Origin: Methylobacterium terrae
Lineage (GTDB): Bacteria; Pseudomonadota; Alphaproteobacteria; Rhizobiales; Beijerinckiaceae
DNA: 64,000 nt
Reading direction: 5' to 3'
Assembly (NCBI RefSeq): GCF_003173755.1
Contig: NZ_CP029553.1
Location: 2,492,501-2,556,500, forward strand
Part shown: one piece after another, positions 37,372-46,192 of the stretch
Layout: the number at the start of each line of letters is the position of its first letter
How positions within the stretch are numbered: the stretch's first letter is position 1
Notes under the pieces: model-generated
The model's database searches: none
What the model was told of the DNA's origin: nothing
What the model saw: only the letters and a program-made list of their open reading frames with translations
Program-made: the position numbers and the translations under genes

Positions 37372-37692
37372 ATGGACGTCGTCATTGACCACAACCCGGC
37401 CTGCGGCACGGCGCGCAGCGTGCTGGCAATGATCCGCGAGGCCGGCATCGGGCCCCGGGTCGTCGAGTCCCTGAAGACCCCGCCGACGCTGGCGCAGCCG
37501 GGGCGCCGGCTCGACCAGGTTGGCCTCGCCGACGCGTCCCTCCCCGGCGACCGGCTCCTCGCCGCGCTCGCCGCCTGCCCGGTCCGCCTCGATCGGCCGC
37601 TGGTCGCGAGCCCGCGCGGCGTGCGCCTGTGCCGTCCGGCCGAGCGGATGCCCGACCTGTCGCCGTCCCAGGGGAGCGAACCGGCCCGATGA
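37372..37692 (+). CDS. ArsC-like arsenate reductase, internally shortened
   Basis: A 106-residue protein of the glutaredoxin-linked ArsC/Spx fold. The N-terminal active-site loop is present: IDHNPACGTARSVLAMIREA (5-24), with the catalytic-type Cys at residue 11. It then has ESLKTPP and, near the end, RPLVASPRGVRLCRPAE (about 81-97). About 25-30 residues that normally lie between KTPP and the GL.D segment are missing, so the usual second Arg of the active site (E. coli Arg60) appears lost. Normal members have about 140 residues. Activity is doubtful. Its stop overlaps the next gene (ATGA), so the pair may be an arsenic-resistance remnant. Confidence 0.75.
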   Translation: MDVVIDHNPACGTARSVLAMIREAGIGPRVVESLKTPPTLAQPGRRLDQVGLADASLPGDRLLAALAACPVRLDRPLVASPRGVRLCRPAERMPDLSPSQGSEPAR

Positions 37693-38921
37693 TCCCGCAA
37701 CCGGGCCGCTGGCCGGTCATCTCGGCCCTCGGCATCGTGCAGATCCTCGCCTGGGGCTGCAGCTACTACCTGCTGACGGTGCTCGGGCCGTCGATCGCGG
37801 CGGAGACCGGCTGGCCGCTGCCGTGGATCTTCGGCAGCCTCACCGCCGGGATGCTGGCGGCGGGAGCGGTCGCGCCGACGGCCGGCCGGATGATCGGGCG
37901 CCACGGCGGCCGGCCGGTGCTGGCGGTGTCGGGCCTGCTCCTCGCGCTGGGCCTCGTCGGGCTGGCGCTGGCGCCGAACCTGCCGGTCTTCGTCGTCGCC
38001 TGGCTGGTGATCGGGGCCGGGATGGGCTCGGGGCTCTACGACGCCGCCTTCGCGACGCTGGGCCGGCTCTACGGCGCCGATGCCCGCCCGGCGATCACCT
38101 CCCTGACCCTGTGGGGCGGGTTCTCCAGCACCCTGTGCTGGCCGCTCTCGGCTTTCCTGCTCGCGCATCTCGGCTGGCGCGGCACCTGCCTGACCTACGC
38201 GGCCCTGCAGCTCGGCCTGTGCCTGCCGCTGGTGCTCCGGTTCGTCCCGCGGGCCGCTCCGCGCCCGGTCGCCGCGGGGGCCCCGCGGCCCGACGCCGCG
38301 TCGCTCGATCCCGGCGAGCGCCCGACCTTCCTGGTGCTGGCCGCCCTGGTGACCTGCACCGGCATCGCGACCTCGATCTTCTCGGTCCACTTGCTGACGC
38401 TGCTGCAGGATCGCGGCCTGTCGCTCGCGGCCGCGGTCTCGCTCGGCACCCTGGTCGGCCCGTCGCAGGTCGGGGCGCGGCTCCTCGAGGTCGCCAACCG
38501 CAGCCGGCACCACCCGATCTGGACGCTCACCGTCGCGGTGGTGCTGATGGCCCTGGGCCTCGTCCTCCTGTGGAGCGGGCTCCAGGCGCCCGGCCTGGTG
38601 CTGGTGATCTACGGGGCCGGCAACGGGCTCTACTCGATCGGCCGCGGTACCCTGCCGCTCGCCCTGTTCGGGCCCGAGCGCTACGCGGCGCTCCTCGGCC
38701 GGCTGGCCAAGCCCAGCCTCGCCGCGCAGGCCGTCGCCCCGTCAGCCGGCGCCTACCTCATCGCCCATGGCGGCGCCGATGCGGCGCTCCTGGCGCTGGC
38801 GATCCTCGGGGTGATCGACGTCGCCCTCGTCGCCCTGCTGTGGCGGGTCCGGCGCCGCGCCGCGGTGCCGGTTCCCGCACGCCACGACGAAAAACCCCTC
38901 CCGCAGGGCGGGAGGGGCTGA
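37689..38921 (+). CDS. MFS transporter
   Basis: A 410-residue membrane protein with about 12 hydrophobic segments. It opens with GIVQILAWGCSYYLLTVLGP (16-35), a start typical of a group of MFS permeases related to arsenite/oxalate-formate type carriers, and includes the GRMIGRHGGRPVL loop (78-90). The ATG at 37689 overlaps the ArsC-like stop by 4 bases, so the two are translationally coupled; arsenic or an organic anion are candidate substrates. The last 8-9 codons (EKPLPQGGRG) run through a terminator hairpin that serves the opposite strand. Confidence 0.85.
   Translation: MIPQPGRWPVISALGIVQILAWGCSYYLLTVLGPSIAAETGWPLPWIFGSLTAGMLAAGAVAPTAGRMIGRHGGRPVLAVSGLLLALGLVGLALAPNLPVFVVAWLVIGAGMGSGLYDAAFATLGRLYGADARPAITSLTLWGGFSSTLCWPLSAFLLAHLGWRGTCLTYAALQLGLCLPLVLRFVPRAAPRPVAAGAPRPDAASLDPGERPTFLVLAALVTCTGIATSIFSVHLLTLLQDRGLSLAAAVSLGTLVGPSQVGARLLEVANRSRHHPIWTLTVAVVLMALGLVLLWSGLQAPGLVLVIYGAGNGLYSIGRGTLPLALFGPERYAALLGRLAKPSLAAQAVAPSAGAYLIAHGGADAALLALAILGVIDVALVALLWRVRRRAAVPVPARHDEKPLPQGGRG
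38890..38917 (-). terminator. Intrinsic terminator of the DUF2934 gene
   Basis: A 10-bp perfect stem (38895-38904 with 38908-38917, loop AGG) followed on the minus strand by TTTTT. It overlaps the 3' end of the convergent transporter gene. Confidence 0.85.
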
Positions 38922-38954
38922 CGCGGGCCGGGCGCCAGGGCGCCCGACGAACGA

Positions 38955-39293
38955 TCAGTGGGTGGTGACGTTCTCCGCCGCCGCGGCGGCGCGACGCCGG
39001 CGCGGGACCGGTTTCGCCGCGGCCTCGGCCACCTCGGCCACGGTCTTGGCCGCGGCGCTCTTCGTCGCCGGCTTGCGGGCCGCCGGCTTGCGCACCGGCT
39101 TCGCGCGGATCTCCTCCGCGGCGGCCGGCGCCTCGATCGAGGCCTGCTTGACCAAGGGCTGCTCGACCAAGGCCTGCTCGGCCAGCTCCTTCTCGGCCAG
39201 ATGCCAGTAATGCGCGTCGCGGCCCGTGGCGCGGCCGTCCCGCTCCCAGAGGGCGTAGGCCCGCTCGCGGATGCTGGTCTCGACGTGGTCCAT
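38955..39293 (-). CDS. DUF2934-domain protein with basic alanine-rich tail
   Basis: A 112-residue protein of unknown function. Residues about 5-37 (IRERAYALWERDGRATGRDA, then HYWHLAEKEL) match the short DUF2934 domain. A spacer with three 15-bp repeats (encoding ALVEQ-like units) follows, then a histone-like Lys/Ala/Pro/Arg tail (RKPAARKPATKSAAAKT) that could bind nucleic acid. The ATG at 39293 is chosen over one at 39314 because AGGAGG lies 6-7 bases upstream. It is followed by its own terminator. Confidence 0.8.
   Translation of the reverse strand: MDHVETSIRERAYALWERDGRATGRDAHYWHLAEKELAEQALVEQPLVKQASIEAPAAAEEIRAKPVRKPAARKPATKSAAAKTVAEVAEAAAKPVPRRRRAAAAAENVTTH
39141..39185. repeat. In-frame 15-bp tandem repeat in the DUF2934 gene
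   Basis: Three 15-base units (GGCCTGCTTGACCAA, GGGCTGCTCGACCAA, GGCCTGCTCGGCCAG). They encode successive LVEQ/LVKQ-type pentapeptides between the DUF2934 domain and the basic tail. Confidence 0.75.
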
Positions 39294-39611
39294 TCCGACC
39301 TCCTCGTGGTTCATGTGAGCGGACCATCGCGGTTCGTGGTTAAGGAAGCCCTAACTGGCTCGGGGCCGGGCGGCCCGCGGCCGGAGAAGGGCGGCCTCTC
39401 CCGCCGGGCCGGCGCGCGGCGCGACCCGGACGGACGGGAAAGACGAGGGGCGGCGGGCCGGGCCGCCTCCGCTCGCGTGGATCGGCCCGGCCCGCCCGTG
39501 ACACCGTCCCAGCGGGAGCGGCAAGGACGGCGTGACGTCGCCAGCCTGGCCCCGCCCCGGCGGCCCTGTCCTCGACCCAGGTTAACGCGAGGGCGGAGTC
39601 CTGCGCCTAAT

Positions 39612-39632
39612 GAATGTAACAATGTTGCATTC
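39612..39632. promoter_or_regulatory. Probable Zur (zinc uptake regulator) operator
   Basis: GAATGTAACAATGTTGCATTC is a near-perfect 21-base palindrome (arms GAATGYAACA-TGTTRCATTC). It sits 52 bases before the ATG of a zinc/manganese ABC binding protein and resembles the Fur-family zinc boxes of alphaproteobacteria. Regulator identity is inferred from position and symmetry. Confidence 0.7.
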
Positions 39633-39683
39633 TCGCGCAGGCCGGCCTAGGGGAGGGCGCGTCGTCGAGGAAGGGACCGGGTC

Positions 39684-40583
39684 ATGGGTCGTTCGAGGTT
39701 CGGGATGCTGCTGCTGGCGCTGGCGCTCGGATGGAGCGCGTCCGCGCGGGCGGAGCCCGTGCGGGTGGTGGCGACCTTCTCGATCCTCGGCGACCTCGTC
39801 CGCCAGGTCGGCGGCGTGCGGGTCGCCGTCACCGCCCTGGTCGGGCCGAACGGCGACGCCCACAGCTTCGTGCCCGCGCCCGCGGACGCGCAATCCGTCG
39901 CGGCCGCCCGCCTCGTCGTGGTCAACGGCCTCGGCTTCGAGGGCTGGATCGACCGCCTGATCAAGGCCTCCGGCACCAAGGCCAAGGTGGTCGTCGCCGC
40001 CAGGGGGGTCGTGCCGATCGAGGAGGAGGACGGGGGCGACCACGGTCACGCGCACGCCATCGACCCGCATGCCTGGCAGAACGTCGCCAACGCCAAGAGC
40101 TACGTCGCGGCGATCCGCGACGGCCTGGCGGGCGTCGATCCGGCGGGGAAGGCGGCCTACGACGCCAACGCGGCCGCCTACCTGGCGAAGCTCGACGCCC
40201 TCGACGCCGAGGTGCGCGCCGCGCTCGCCGGCATCCCGGAGGCGCGCCGGCGCATCGTCACGACTCACGACGCCTTCGGGTACTTCGCCAAGGCCTACGG
40301 CCTGCGCTTCCTCGCCCCCCAGGGCGTGTCGAGCCAGAGCGAGGCCACCGCCCGCGACGTCGCCGCCATCGTGCGGCAGGTCCGCCGCGACAAGATCCCG
40401 GCCGTCTTCCTCGAGAACGTCTCCGACCCTCGGCTGATGCAGCAGATCGCCCGCGAGGGCGGCGCCAAGGCGGGCGGGCGGGTCTTTTCCGACGCCCTGT
40501 CCGAACCCGGCGGCCCGGCCCCGACCTATCTCGAGATGATGCGCCACAACGCCCGGGAATTCGCGGCGGCGCTGGCGGGGTGA
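39684..40583 (+). CDS. Zinc/manganese ABC transporter substrate-binding protein (ZnuA/TroA family)
   Basis: A 299-residue periplasmic metal-binding protein. The signal peptide is residues 1-23 (ends SARA). Metal ligands typical of the cluster A-I family: His in GDAHSFVPAPAD (near 58), His in DPHAWQNV (near 129), His in TTHDAFGYF (near 195) and an acidic residue near the C-terminus (FSDALSE). A short Asp/Glu/His loop (EEEDGGDHGHAHA) lies before the second ligand, as in zinc-specific ZnuA. ABC permease and ATPase genes are not next to it in the window, unlike the usual order. A Zur-like box lies upstream. Confidence 0.92.
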   Translation: MGRSRFGMLLLALALGWSASARAEPVRVVATFSILGDLVRQVGGVRVAVTALVGPNGDAHSFVPAPADAQSVAAARLVVVNGLGFEGWIDRLIKASGTKAKVVVAARGVVPIEEEDGGDHGHAHAIDPHAWQNVANAKSYVAAIRDGLAGVDPAGKAAYDANAAAYLAKLDALDAEVRAALAGIPEARRRIVTTHDAFGYFAKAYGLRFLAPQGVSSQSEATARDVAAIVRQVRRDKIPAVFLENVSDPRLMQQIAREGGAKAGGRVFSDALSEPGGPAPTYLEMMRHNAREFAAALAG

Positions 40584-40593
40584 GCCGGCCGGC

Positions 40594-41640
40594 TCAGCGC
40601 AGCTCCAGCATCAGGCTGCGGAAGCGCTTGCCGTCCTTCGACTCCTCGCACGGCTTGCCGTCGGAGCCGAGCGCCTCGCCGTCGTCGCTCAGGACCTGGA
40701 CCCGGTCGCCGGCCGGGCCGACCAGCAGCCCCTCGGGCTGGAAATCCGGGATCGTCGCGAAGGCCGCGGCGGCGCCCTCCACCCGCACCGGCTTCGACCC
40801 CGGGTCGCCCGACCAGCGGTAGAGGTCGAACGGCTCACCCCCGCCCCCGGCGCCGCCGGCGAGGATCAGGTAGGCTTTCGCCTCGGGCGCGTAGGCGAGG
40901 TCGCGGATGCCGCGGCCCTTCAGGTCGAGGGCGACCGGGGCCCCGAGGCGCGGGGCGCCGCCGGCGATCGCCTCGGCCGGATTCTCGAGCGGCACCAGGA
41001 GCGCGTTCGCGTCGATGTCGAGGGGGTTGCGCAGGCCGAGCCAGAGGGACTTGCCGTCCGGACGCGGCGCCAGGCCCTCGATGTTGAAGCCCTTGCGCTT
41101 GGGGTCGAGGTCGTCGCGGGCCGGCACGGCGAGCCCGATCCGGTCCGCGAGGAGCGGCGACAGGGCGGCGAGGGCCTGCGGCAGGCTCCGGACCGCGCCG
41201 CCCTTCGGCGTCAGGACCGGCTCTCCGCCGGCCTCCGCCACCGTCACGGCGGCCAGCCGCCCGCGGCCGGGGCTCTGCTTGCCGCCGTGCCGGCGGCTGT
41301 GCGAGCCGAGCACGTAGAGGTCGGGGCCGAGCCAGGTCGCGGATTCGAGGTCGGGCTTGCCGTCCTTGTCGCCGAGGCCGAGCTGGGGCCCGAGGTCGGC
41401 GCCGCCGAGCGGCAGCGCCTCGCCGCTCGCGCCGGCCCGGTAGAGCCGCACCACGCTCGATTCGTCGTCGACCACCAGGAACCGGTCGCCGACGCTGCCG
41501 CGCGGGTAGAGCACCGCGCCGGAGGCCTCGCACATCCCGCGATGCTCCAGCAGCGGGCCGACCGTCACCGGCTCTGCCGACGCGGCGGAGGCGAGGACCG
41601 ATGCGGCGAGGGCTGCGAGGAGCGGGAGGGCACGGGGCAT
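40594..41640 (-). CDS. DUF3616-domain exported protein
   Basis: A 348-residue protein with a signal peptide (residues 1-22, ends ASA) and a beta-propeller-like body of the DUF3616 family. Recognisable stretches are GMCEASGAVLYPRG (35-48), FNIEGLAPRPDGKSLWLGLR (near 187-206) and IPDFQPEGLLVG (near 294-305). It probably resides in the periplasm; the function is unknown. It is convergent with the metal-binding protein gene, with only 10 bases between stops. The ATG at 41640 begins the signal peptide. Confidence 0.85.
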   Translation of the reverse strand: MPRALPLLAALAASVLASAASAEPVTVGPLLEHRGMCEASGAVLYPRGSVGDRFLVVDDESSVVRLYRAGASGEALPLGGADLGPQLGLGDKDGKPDLESATWLGPDLYVLGSHSRRHGGKQSPGRGRLAAVTVAEAGGEPVLTPKGGAVRSLPQALAALSPLLADRIGLAVPARDDLDPKRKGFNIEGLAPRPDGKSLWLGLRNPLDIDANALLVPLENPAEAIAGGAPRLGAPVALDLKGRGIRDLAYAPEAKAYLILAGGAGGGGEPFDLYRWSGDPGSKPVRVEGAAAAFATIPDFQPEGLLVGPAGDRVQVLSDDGEALGSDGKPCEESKDGKRFRSLMLELR

Positions 41641-41716
41641 GGGAGGTCTCTCGGAGCCGGTTGGTGACCGAGGCCGGTCGATTGTGCGCTCGCATCGACG
41701 CTTCTGCGCGTCGGTC

Positions 41717-41740
41717 CGGGCTCCGCTGCGCGGCCCCGGG
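41717..41740. repeat. Palindromic intergenic repeat, copy 2
   Basis: The 24-base core is the reverse complement of the core at 3854-3877 with one mismatch. It lies between moaD and the DUF3616 gene, in the place where moaE often follows moaD. Confidence 0.7.
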
Positions 41741-41817
41741 TGGATCCCGAGGGCGTCAGGACTGGAGCGCGGGAAGAACCGGCTCTCGTGCGGAAAGCTT
41801 TCGGTCGGCGATGCCGC

Positions 41818-42069
41818 TCATCCCCCGGTCATCGGCGGGAAGAACGCCACCTCGCCCGCGCCGGCGAGCGGCGTTTCGGGCCTGGCGTGGACCCGGTCGA
41901 CGGCGGCGCGCACCACGCCCTCGGTCTCGAAGGCGTAGGCGTATTCCTCGCCCCGGCCCTTCAGCCAGGCGACGAGGTCGGCGACCGTCGCGACGTCGGG
42001 CGGCAGGTCGAGAATCTCCTCGGGGCGGCCGATCCGCTCGCGGACCCAAGCGAAGTAGACGAGCTTCAT
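41818..42069 (-). CDS. moaD: Molybdopterin synthase small subunit MoaD
   Basis: An 83-residue ubiquitin-like sulfur carrier for molybdopterin synthesis. It begins MKLVYFAWVRERIG and ends in FFPPMTGG, with the C-terminal Gly-Gly that is adenylated and thiocarboxylated. The ATG at 42069 lies 11 bases after the pgsA stop, so the two form an operon with uvrC. The large subunit gene moaE does not follow within the window; the repeat at 41717 occupies the gap. Confidence 0.92.
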   Translation of the reverse strand: MKLVYFAWVRERIGRPEEILDLPPDVATVADLVAWLKGRGEEYAYAFETEGVVRAAVDRVHARPETPLAGAGEVAFFPPMTGG

Positions 42070-42080
42070 CGAAGGACCGC

Positions 42081-42773
42081 TCACCTCTCGTCGTCGATGA
42101 CGTGGCGGATGCCGGAGCGCATGTAGTCGTAGCCGGTATAGAGGGTCAGCGCCGCGGCGAGCCACAGCAGCACGAGACCGAGGGTGCCGTTGCCCGGCAG
42201 CACCCGCTCGCCGGCGGGGCCCGCGATCAGCACGCCGAGCGCCACGAGCTGCACCGCGGTCTTCCACTTGGCGACCCGGCTCACCGGGACGCCGACCTTC
42301 AGCTCGGCCAGGTACTCGCGCAGCCCCGAGACCAGGATCTCGCGGCACAGGATCACGATCGCGGCCCAGAGCGACCAGCCGCGGATGGTGCCGTCGGCGC
42401 AGAGCATCAGCAGGCTCGCGGCGACGAGCAGCTTGTCGGCGATCGGGTCGAGCATCCGCCCGAGCGCCGAACTCTGGGCGTAGGTGCGGGCGACGTAGCC
42501 GTCGAGGTAATCGGTGATCGCCGCGGCGACGAAGACCGCGACGGCGATCCAGCGCGCCGTCTCGTCCTGCGGCCAGAACAGCAGCGCCACCACCACCGGG
42601 ACCGCGACCAGTCGGCCGTAGGTCAGGAGGTTCGCGAGGTTCAGGGCCGTCGAGCGGCGCCGGGGCAGGACCACGTTCATCGCCGTCGGTGAAACCACGC
42701 GGGGGGAGGGGGCGTCAACAGAGCTCGTCTCGGGCGGGGCGTCGCGCATCGGCGTCGACTCACGCATCCGCAT
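42081..42773 (-). CDS. pgsA: CDP-diacylglycerol-glycerol-3-phosphate 3-phosphatidyltransferase
   Basis: A 230-residue inner-membrane enzyme that makes phosphatidylglycerophosphate. The CDP-alcohol phosphotransferase signature is intact: [18 protein letters not shown] followed by RMLDPIADK (D-G-x2-A-R-x8-G-x3-D-x3-D, about residues 88-115). Several hydrophobic helices span 45-215. The upstream ATG at 42773 overlaps the uvrC stop by 14 bases; the first 30 residues are hydrophilic and unconserved-looking, so the ATG at 42680 ([10 protein letters not shown]) may be the true start. uvrC-pgsA-moaD is a conserved gene order in Rhizobiales. Confidence 0.95.
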   Translation of the reverse strand: MRMRESTPMRDAPPETSSVDAPSPRVVSPTAMNVVLPRRRSTALNLANLLTYGRLVAVPVVVALLFWPQDETARWIAVAVFVAAAITDYLDGYVARTYAQSSALGRMLDPIADKLLVAASLLMLCADGTIRGWSLWAAIVILCREILVSGLREYLAELKVGVPVSRVAKWKTAVQLVALGVLIAGPAGERVLPGNGTLGLVLLWLAAALTLYTGYDYMRSGIRHVIDDER

Positions 42774-44811
42774 GAAAAAAGTCGTAGACGGCGCGGGCCG
42801 TCGCGGCGTTCACCCCGGGCGTCCGGGCGAGGTCCTCGAGCGCGGCGCGCTGGATCGCCTTCACGGTCCCGAAATGGTGCAGGAGCGCGCGCTTGCGCGT
42901 CGGCCCGATGCCCGGGATCTCGTCGAGGGGGTTCTTCACCATCTCGCGCTTGCGCTTGGCCCGGTGCGCCCCGATGGCGAAGCGGTGGGCCTCGTCGCGC
43001 AGGCGCTGCACGAAGTACAAGGTCGGGTCCCGCGGCGGCAGGCGGAACGGCGCCTGGCCGGGCACGAAGAAGGTCTCGCGCCCGGCATCCCGGTCGCGCC
43101 CCTTGGCGATGCCGACGAGCGGCACGCCGGTGACGCCGACCTCGTCGAGGGCCTTGCGGGCCGCTTCCAACTGGCCGCGGCCGCCGTCGACCAGCACCAG
43201 GTCCGGCCAGGCCGGAAACGCTTCGCTGTCGGCCGGGTCGGGCGCGGGCTCGGGCTCCGCCGGTCCGCCCTCGGCGGCGGCGCGCGCGGCCTCCGCGACG
43301 GTGCGGGGATGCTCCTTCACCAGGCGACTGAAGCGGCGCTGCAGCACCTCGCGCATCATGCCGTAATCGTCGCCCGGCTTCACCTCCTCGGACTTGATCG
43401 TGAAGGTGCGGTAATGGGTCTTCATGAAGCCGGTCGGGCCGGCGACGATCATCGCGCCGACGGCGTTCGTCCCCATGATGTGCGAGTTGTCGTAGACCTC
43501 GATCCGTCGCGGCGCCGTGGCGAGGCCGAACGACGTGCCGAGGGCGGCGAGCAGCTTGCCCTGCGAGGCGGTGTCGGCGAGGCGCCGGGCCAGCGCCTCG
43601 CGGGCGTTGCGGGCGGCGTAGTCGACGAGGTTCTTGCGCTCGGCCCGCTTCGGGGCGTGGATCTCGACCCGGTTCTCGCTCCGCGTCGAGAGCGCGGCGG
43701 CCAGGAGTTCGGCATCCTCGATCTCGTGCGAGACCAGCACCAGCCGGGGCGCCGGCTTGTCGTCGTAGAACTGGGCCAGGAACGAGGCCAGCACCTCGGC
43801 CGGGGTCATGCTGCGGTCGGCCTTCGGGAAGTAGGCCCGGTTGCCCCAGTTCTGCCAGTTGCGGAAGAAGAACACCTCGATGCAGAACTGCCCGGCCTGC
43901 TCGTCGAGGGCGAAGACGTCGGCCTCCTCGATCCCTTGCGTGTTCACGCCCTGCACGCCCTGGATGGCGGCGAGCGCGGCGATGCGGTCGCGGTAGCGCG
44001 CCGCCTTCTCGAATTCCCAGGCGTCGGAGGCGGCCTGCATCTCGGCGGCCATGCGCTCCTTCACGGCGTTGGACTTGCCCGACAGGAATCCGCGCGCCTC
44101 CGCGGCGAGGCCCGCGTAATCCTCGACCGAGATCTCCCGGGTGCACGGTCCCGAGCAGCGCTTGATCTGGTAGAGCAGGCACGGCCGCGTGCGGTTCTCG
44201 AAGTAGCTGTCGGAGCAGGAGCGCAAGAGGAACGCGCGCTGGAGCGCGTTGACCGTGCGGTTGACCGCCCAGACGCTGGCGAAGGGGCCGTAATAGTGGC
44301 CGGCCCGACGCCGCGCGCCGCGATGCTTCACGAGCTGCGGGGCGTCGGAATCGGCGGTGAGCAGGATGTAGGGCAGGGACTTGTCGTCCCGCATCAGCAC
44401 GTTGAAGCGGGGCTTCAGCTGCTTGATGAGGTTGGCTTCCAGCAGCAGCGCCTCGGTCTCGGTCGCCGTGGTGACGAACTCCATCGAGGCCGTCTCGGCG
44501 ATCATCCGGGCGATGCGGTTGGTGTGCGCCTGGCCGCGCGCGTAGGAGCCGACCCGGTTCTTCAGGTTCTTGGCCTTGCCGACGTAGAGCACGTCGCCCT
44601 TGGCGTCGAACATCCGGTACACGCCCGGCGAGGTCGGCAGGGTGGTCCAGAACCGGCGGATCACCGCGGTGCCGGCCTGGATCGCGCCGGCGCCGGCATC
44701 GAGGTCGAAGTCGATCTCCGGGGCGGTGTCGAGGGCGTCCACCGCCTCGTCGTCGTCCTCGAGGGTGTCGAGGGCGTCGGGCGGCACGTCGTTCCCAGGC
44801 TGTCGGCTCAT
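42760..44811 (-). CDS. uvrC: UvrABC system protein C
   Basis: A 683-residue nucleotide-excision repair endonuclease. The GIY-YIG nuclease domain starts at about residue 58 ([20 protein letters not shown]), with [12 protein letters not shown] following; a UVR motif for UvrB binding occurs near 255-290; the RNase H-like second nuclease has [18 protein letters not shown] (about 443-460) and [14 protein letters not shown]; two helix-hairpin-helix motifs ([17 protein letters not shown]) end the protein. A 50-residue acidic N-terminal extension is present. The ATG at 44811 is preferred over in-frame starts upstream to 45015, which run into the divergent promoter area. Confidence 0.96.
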   Translation of the reverse strand: MSRQPGNDVPPDALDTLEDDDEAVDALDTAPEIDFDLDAGAGAIQAGTAVIRRFWTTLPTSPGVYRMFDAKGDVLYVGKAKNLKNRVGSYARGQAHTNRIARMIAETASMEFVTTATETEALLLEANLIKQLKPRFNVLMRDDKSLPYILLTADSDAPQLVKHRGARRRAGHYYGPFASVWAVNRTVNALQRAFLLRSCSDSYFENRTRPCLLYQIKRCSGPCTREISVEDYAGLAAEARGFLSGKSNAVKERMAAEMQAASDAWEFEKAARYRDRIAALAAIQGVQGVNTQGIEEADVFALDEQAGQFCIEVFFFRNWQNWGNRAYFPKADRSMTPAEVLASFLAQFYDDKPAPRLVLVSHEIEDAELLAAALSTRSENRVEIHAPKRAERKNLVDYAARNAREALARRLADTASQGKLLAALGTSFGLATAPRRIEVYDNSHIMGTNAVGAMIVAGPTGFMKTHYRTFTIKSEEVKPGDDYGMMREVLQRRFSRLVKEHPRTVAEAARAAAEGGPAEPEPAPDPADSEAFPAWPDLVLVDGGRGQLEAARKALDEVGVTGVPLVGIAKGRDRDAGRETFFVPGQAPFRLPPRDPTLYFVQRLRDEAHRFAIGAHRAKRKREMVKNPLDEIPGIGPTRKRALLHHFGTVKAIQRAALEDLARTPGVNAATARAVYDFFHADA

Positions 44812-44947
44812 GGAAGCGATGTAGGCGGCGGGCGCGCCGCTGGAAAGACCGCGCCCGAGCGCTAAAAGGCCACCGTTGGAAAAGCCCCTTGCCCGCGCCC
44901 GAGGATCCGCCGCTTGACCCCGCCCTTCCCATGATCCCGCACGCCGC

Positions 44948-46048
44948 ATGACGCTCCGCGACTGCCGGACGCCCCGGATCCCGCGCCTGCGAGGCGAGCT
45001 GCCGGCCGTGCGCACGGTTGAGACCGCGCTCTACCTGCCGCACAGCGCGGCGCGGGGCCGGCCCTCCGCCCTGTTCGACGCCGCGCGCCGTGCCGTGCCG
45101 GAGAGCGTCGACCATCGCGGGCCGGGCGACGCGCCGTCCTGGCAGCGCACCGACTGGCCGGAGGAGTGGGCGGAAGGCCTGCCGGCGGGCGTGCCCGAGG
45201 CGCCGGAGGAGACCTACCTGTTCCTCGGCGGCGCCCACCTGCATTACGGGCATTTCCTCGTCACCACCCTGCCGCGGTTCTGGCCCCTGGTCGGGGAGCG
45301 GCCGGCCATGCCGATCCTGTGCTACGCGCCGGCGCACGAGGCGCTCTGGCAGCCCTACCGCTTCGCGGTCGACATCCTGGCGCGCCTCGGTCTCGACGTG
45401 CGCGACATCCACGCCTTCGAGGCGCCGGTGCGCCTGCGCCGCGTCGTCGTGCCGGCGCCGGCCTTCCGGGAGGAGGCCTTCGCCCACACGGTCTTCCGCG
45501 ACCTGTGCCTTGAGATCGGGACCGGCTGCTACGCGCCCGACGAGGTCGATGCCGACGACAGGCCGGCCTACCTCGCCAAGACCCGGCTGTCCGGAGGCGT
45601 GCGCCGGTTCGCCAACGAGGAGGAGGCGACGGAGATCCTGGCGCGGGAGGGGGTCGAGATCCTGCATCCGGAGGCCATGAGCTTCTCGGAGCAGGTCCGG
45701 CTGTTTGCCCGGCGGCGCGTGGTCGCGGGCTCCCTCGGCTCGGCCCTGCACACCGCCCTGTTCGCGCCGTCCGGCCGGCGGGTGGTGGCGCTGAGCCCCG
45801 GCCCGCGGATCAACCCGACCTTCCGGCTCGTCGATGCCCTGTGCGGCAACGCCGTCGCCTACCTGCACCAGCCCGGCACGGTGGACATCGCGCCGGGGGA
45901 GTTCGGCAGCCAGCAGCGCCTGCCCGATCCACGGGCGGCGGCGGAGGGATTGCTGCGGCGGATGGAGGAGATGGCGCGGCCGGAGCGCGGGGCCTTCGCG
46001 GCGGCGTGGTCGCGGCTCGGCCGAATGGTCGGGCGCGGACCCGGGTAA
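44948..46048 (+). CDS. Glycosyltransferase family 61 protein
   Basis: A 366-residue cytoplasmic GT61 (DUF563) protein. Its body shows [20 protein letters not shown] (91-110), an HY(G/W)H-type motif of the family, and the C-terminal [20 protein letters not shown] (about 262-281), where the conserved GS.H sits. Bacterial members act in capsule or lipopolysaccharide synthesis. No polysaccharide neighbours are close (the main cluster is 27 kb away). It is divergent from uvrC, 136 bases apart. Confidence 0.85.
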   Translation: MTLRDCRTPRIPRLRGELPAVRTVETALYLPHSAARGRPSALFDAARRAVPESVDHRGPGDAPSWQRTDWPEEWAEGLPAGVPEAPEETYLFLGGAHLHYGHFLVTTLPRFWPLVGERPAMPILCYAPAHEALWQPYRFAVDILARLGLDVRDIHAFEAPVRLRRVVVPAPAFREEAFAHTVFRDLCLEIGTGCYAPDEVDADDRPAYLAKTRLSGGVRRFANEEEATEILAREGVEILHPEAMSFSEQVRLFARRRVVAGSLGSALHTALFAPSGRRVVALSPGPRINPTFRLVDALCGNAVAYLHQPGTVDIAPGEFGSQQRLPDPRAAAEGLLRRMEEMARPERGAFAAAWSRLGRMVGRGPG

Positions 46049-46192
46049 TTCGCCACGATACCACCCTCGATCTCAGGACGAGGTCGCGGGTCGGAAGGAC
46101 GGCGACGGGCAAGCGGCGTGATGGGCGGCTCGGCTGTCCGTCGATTATCCGGTCTGCGAATGCCGGGGCCGAAGCACCGGCGGCGCCGGTCG

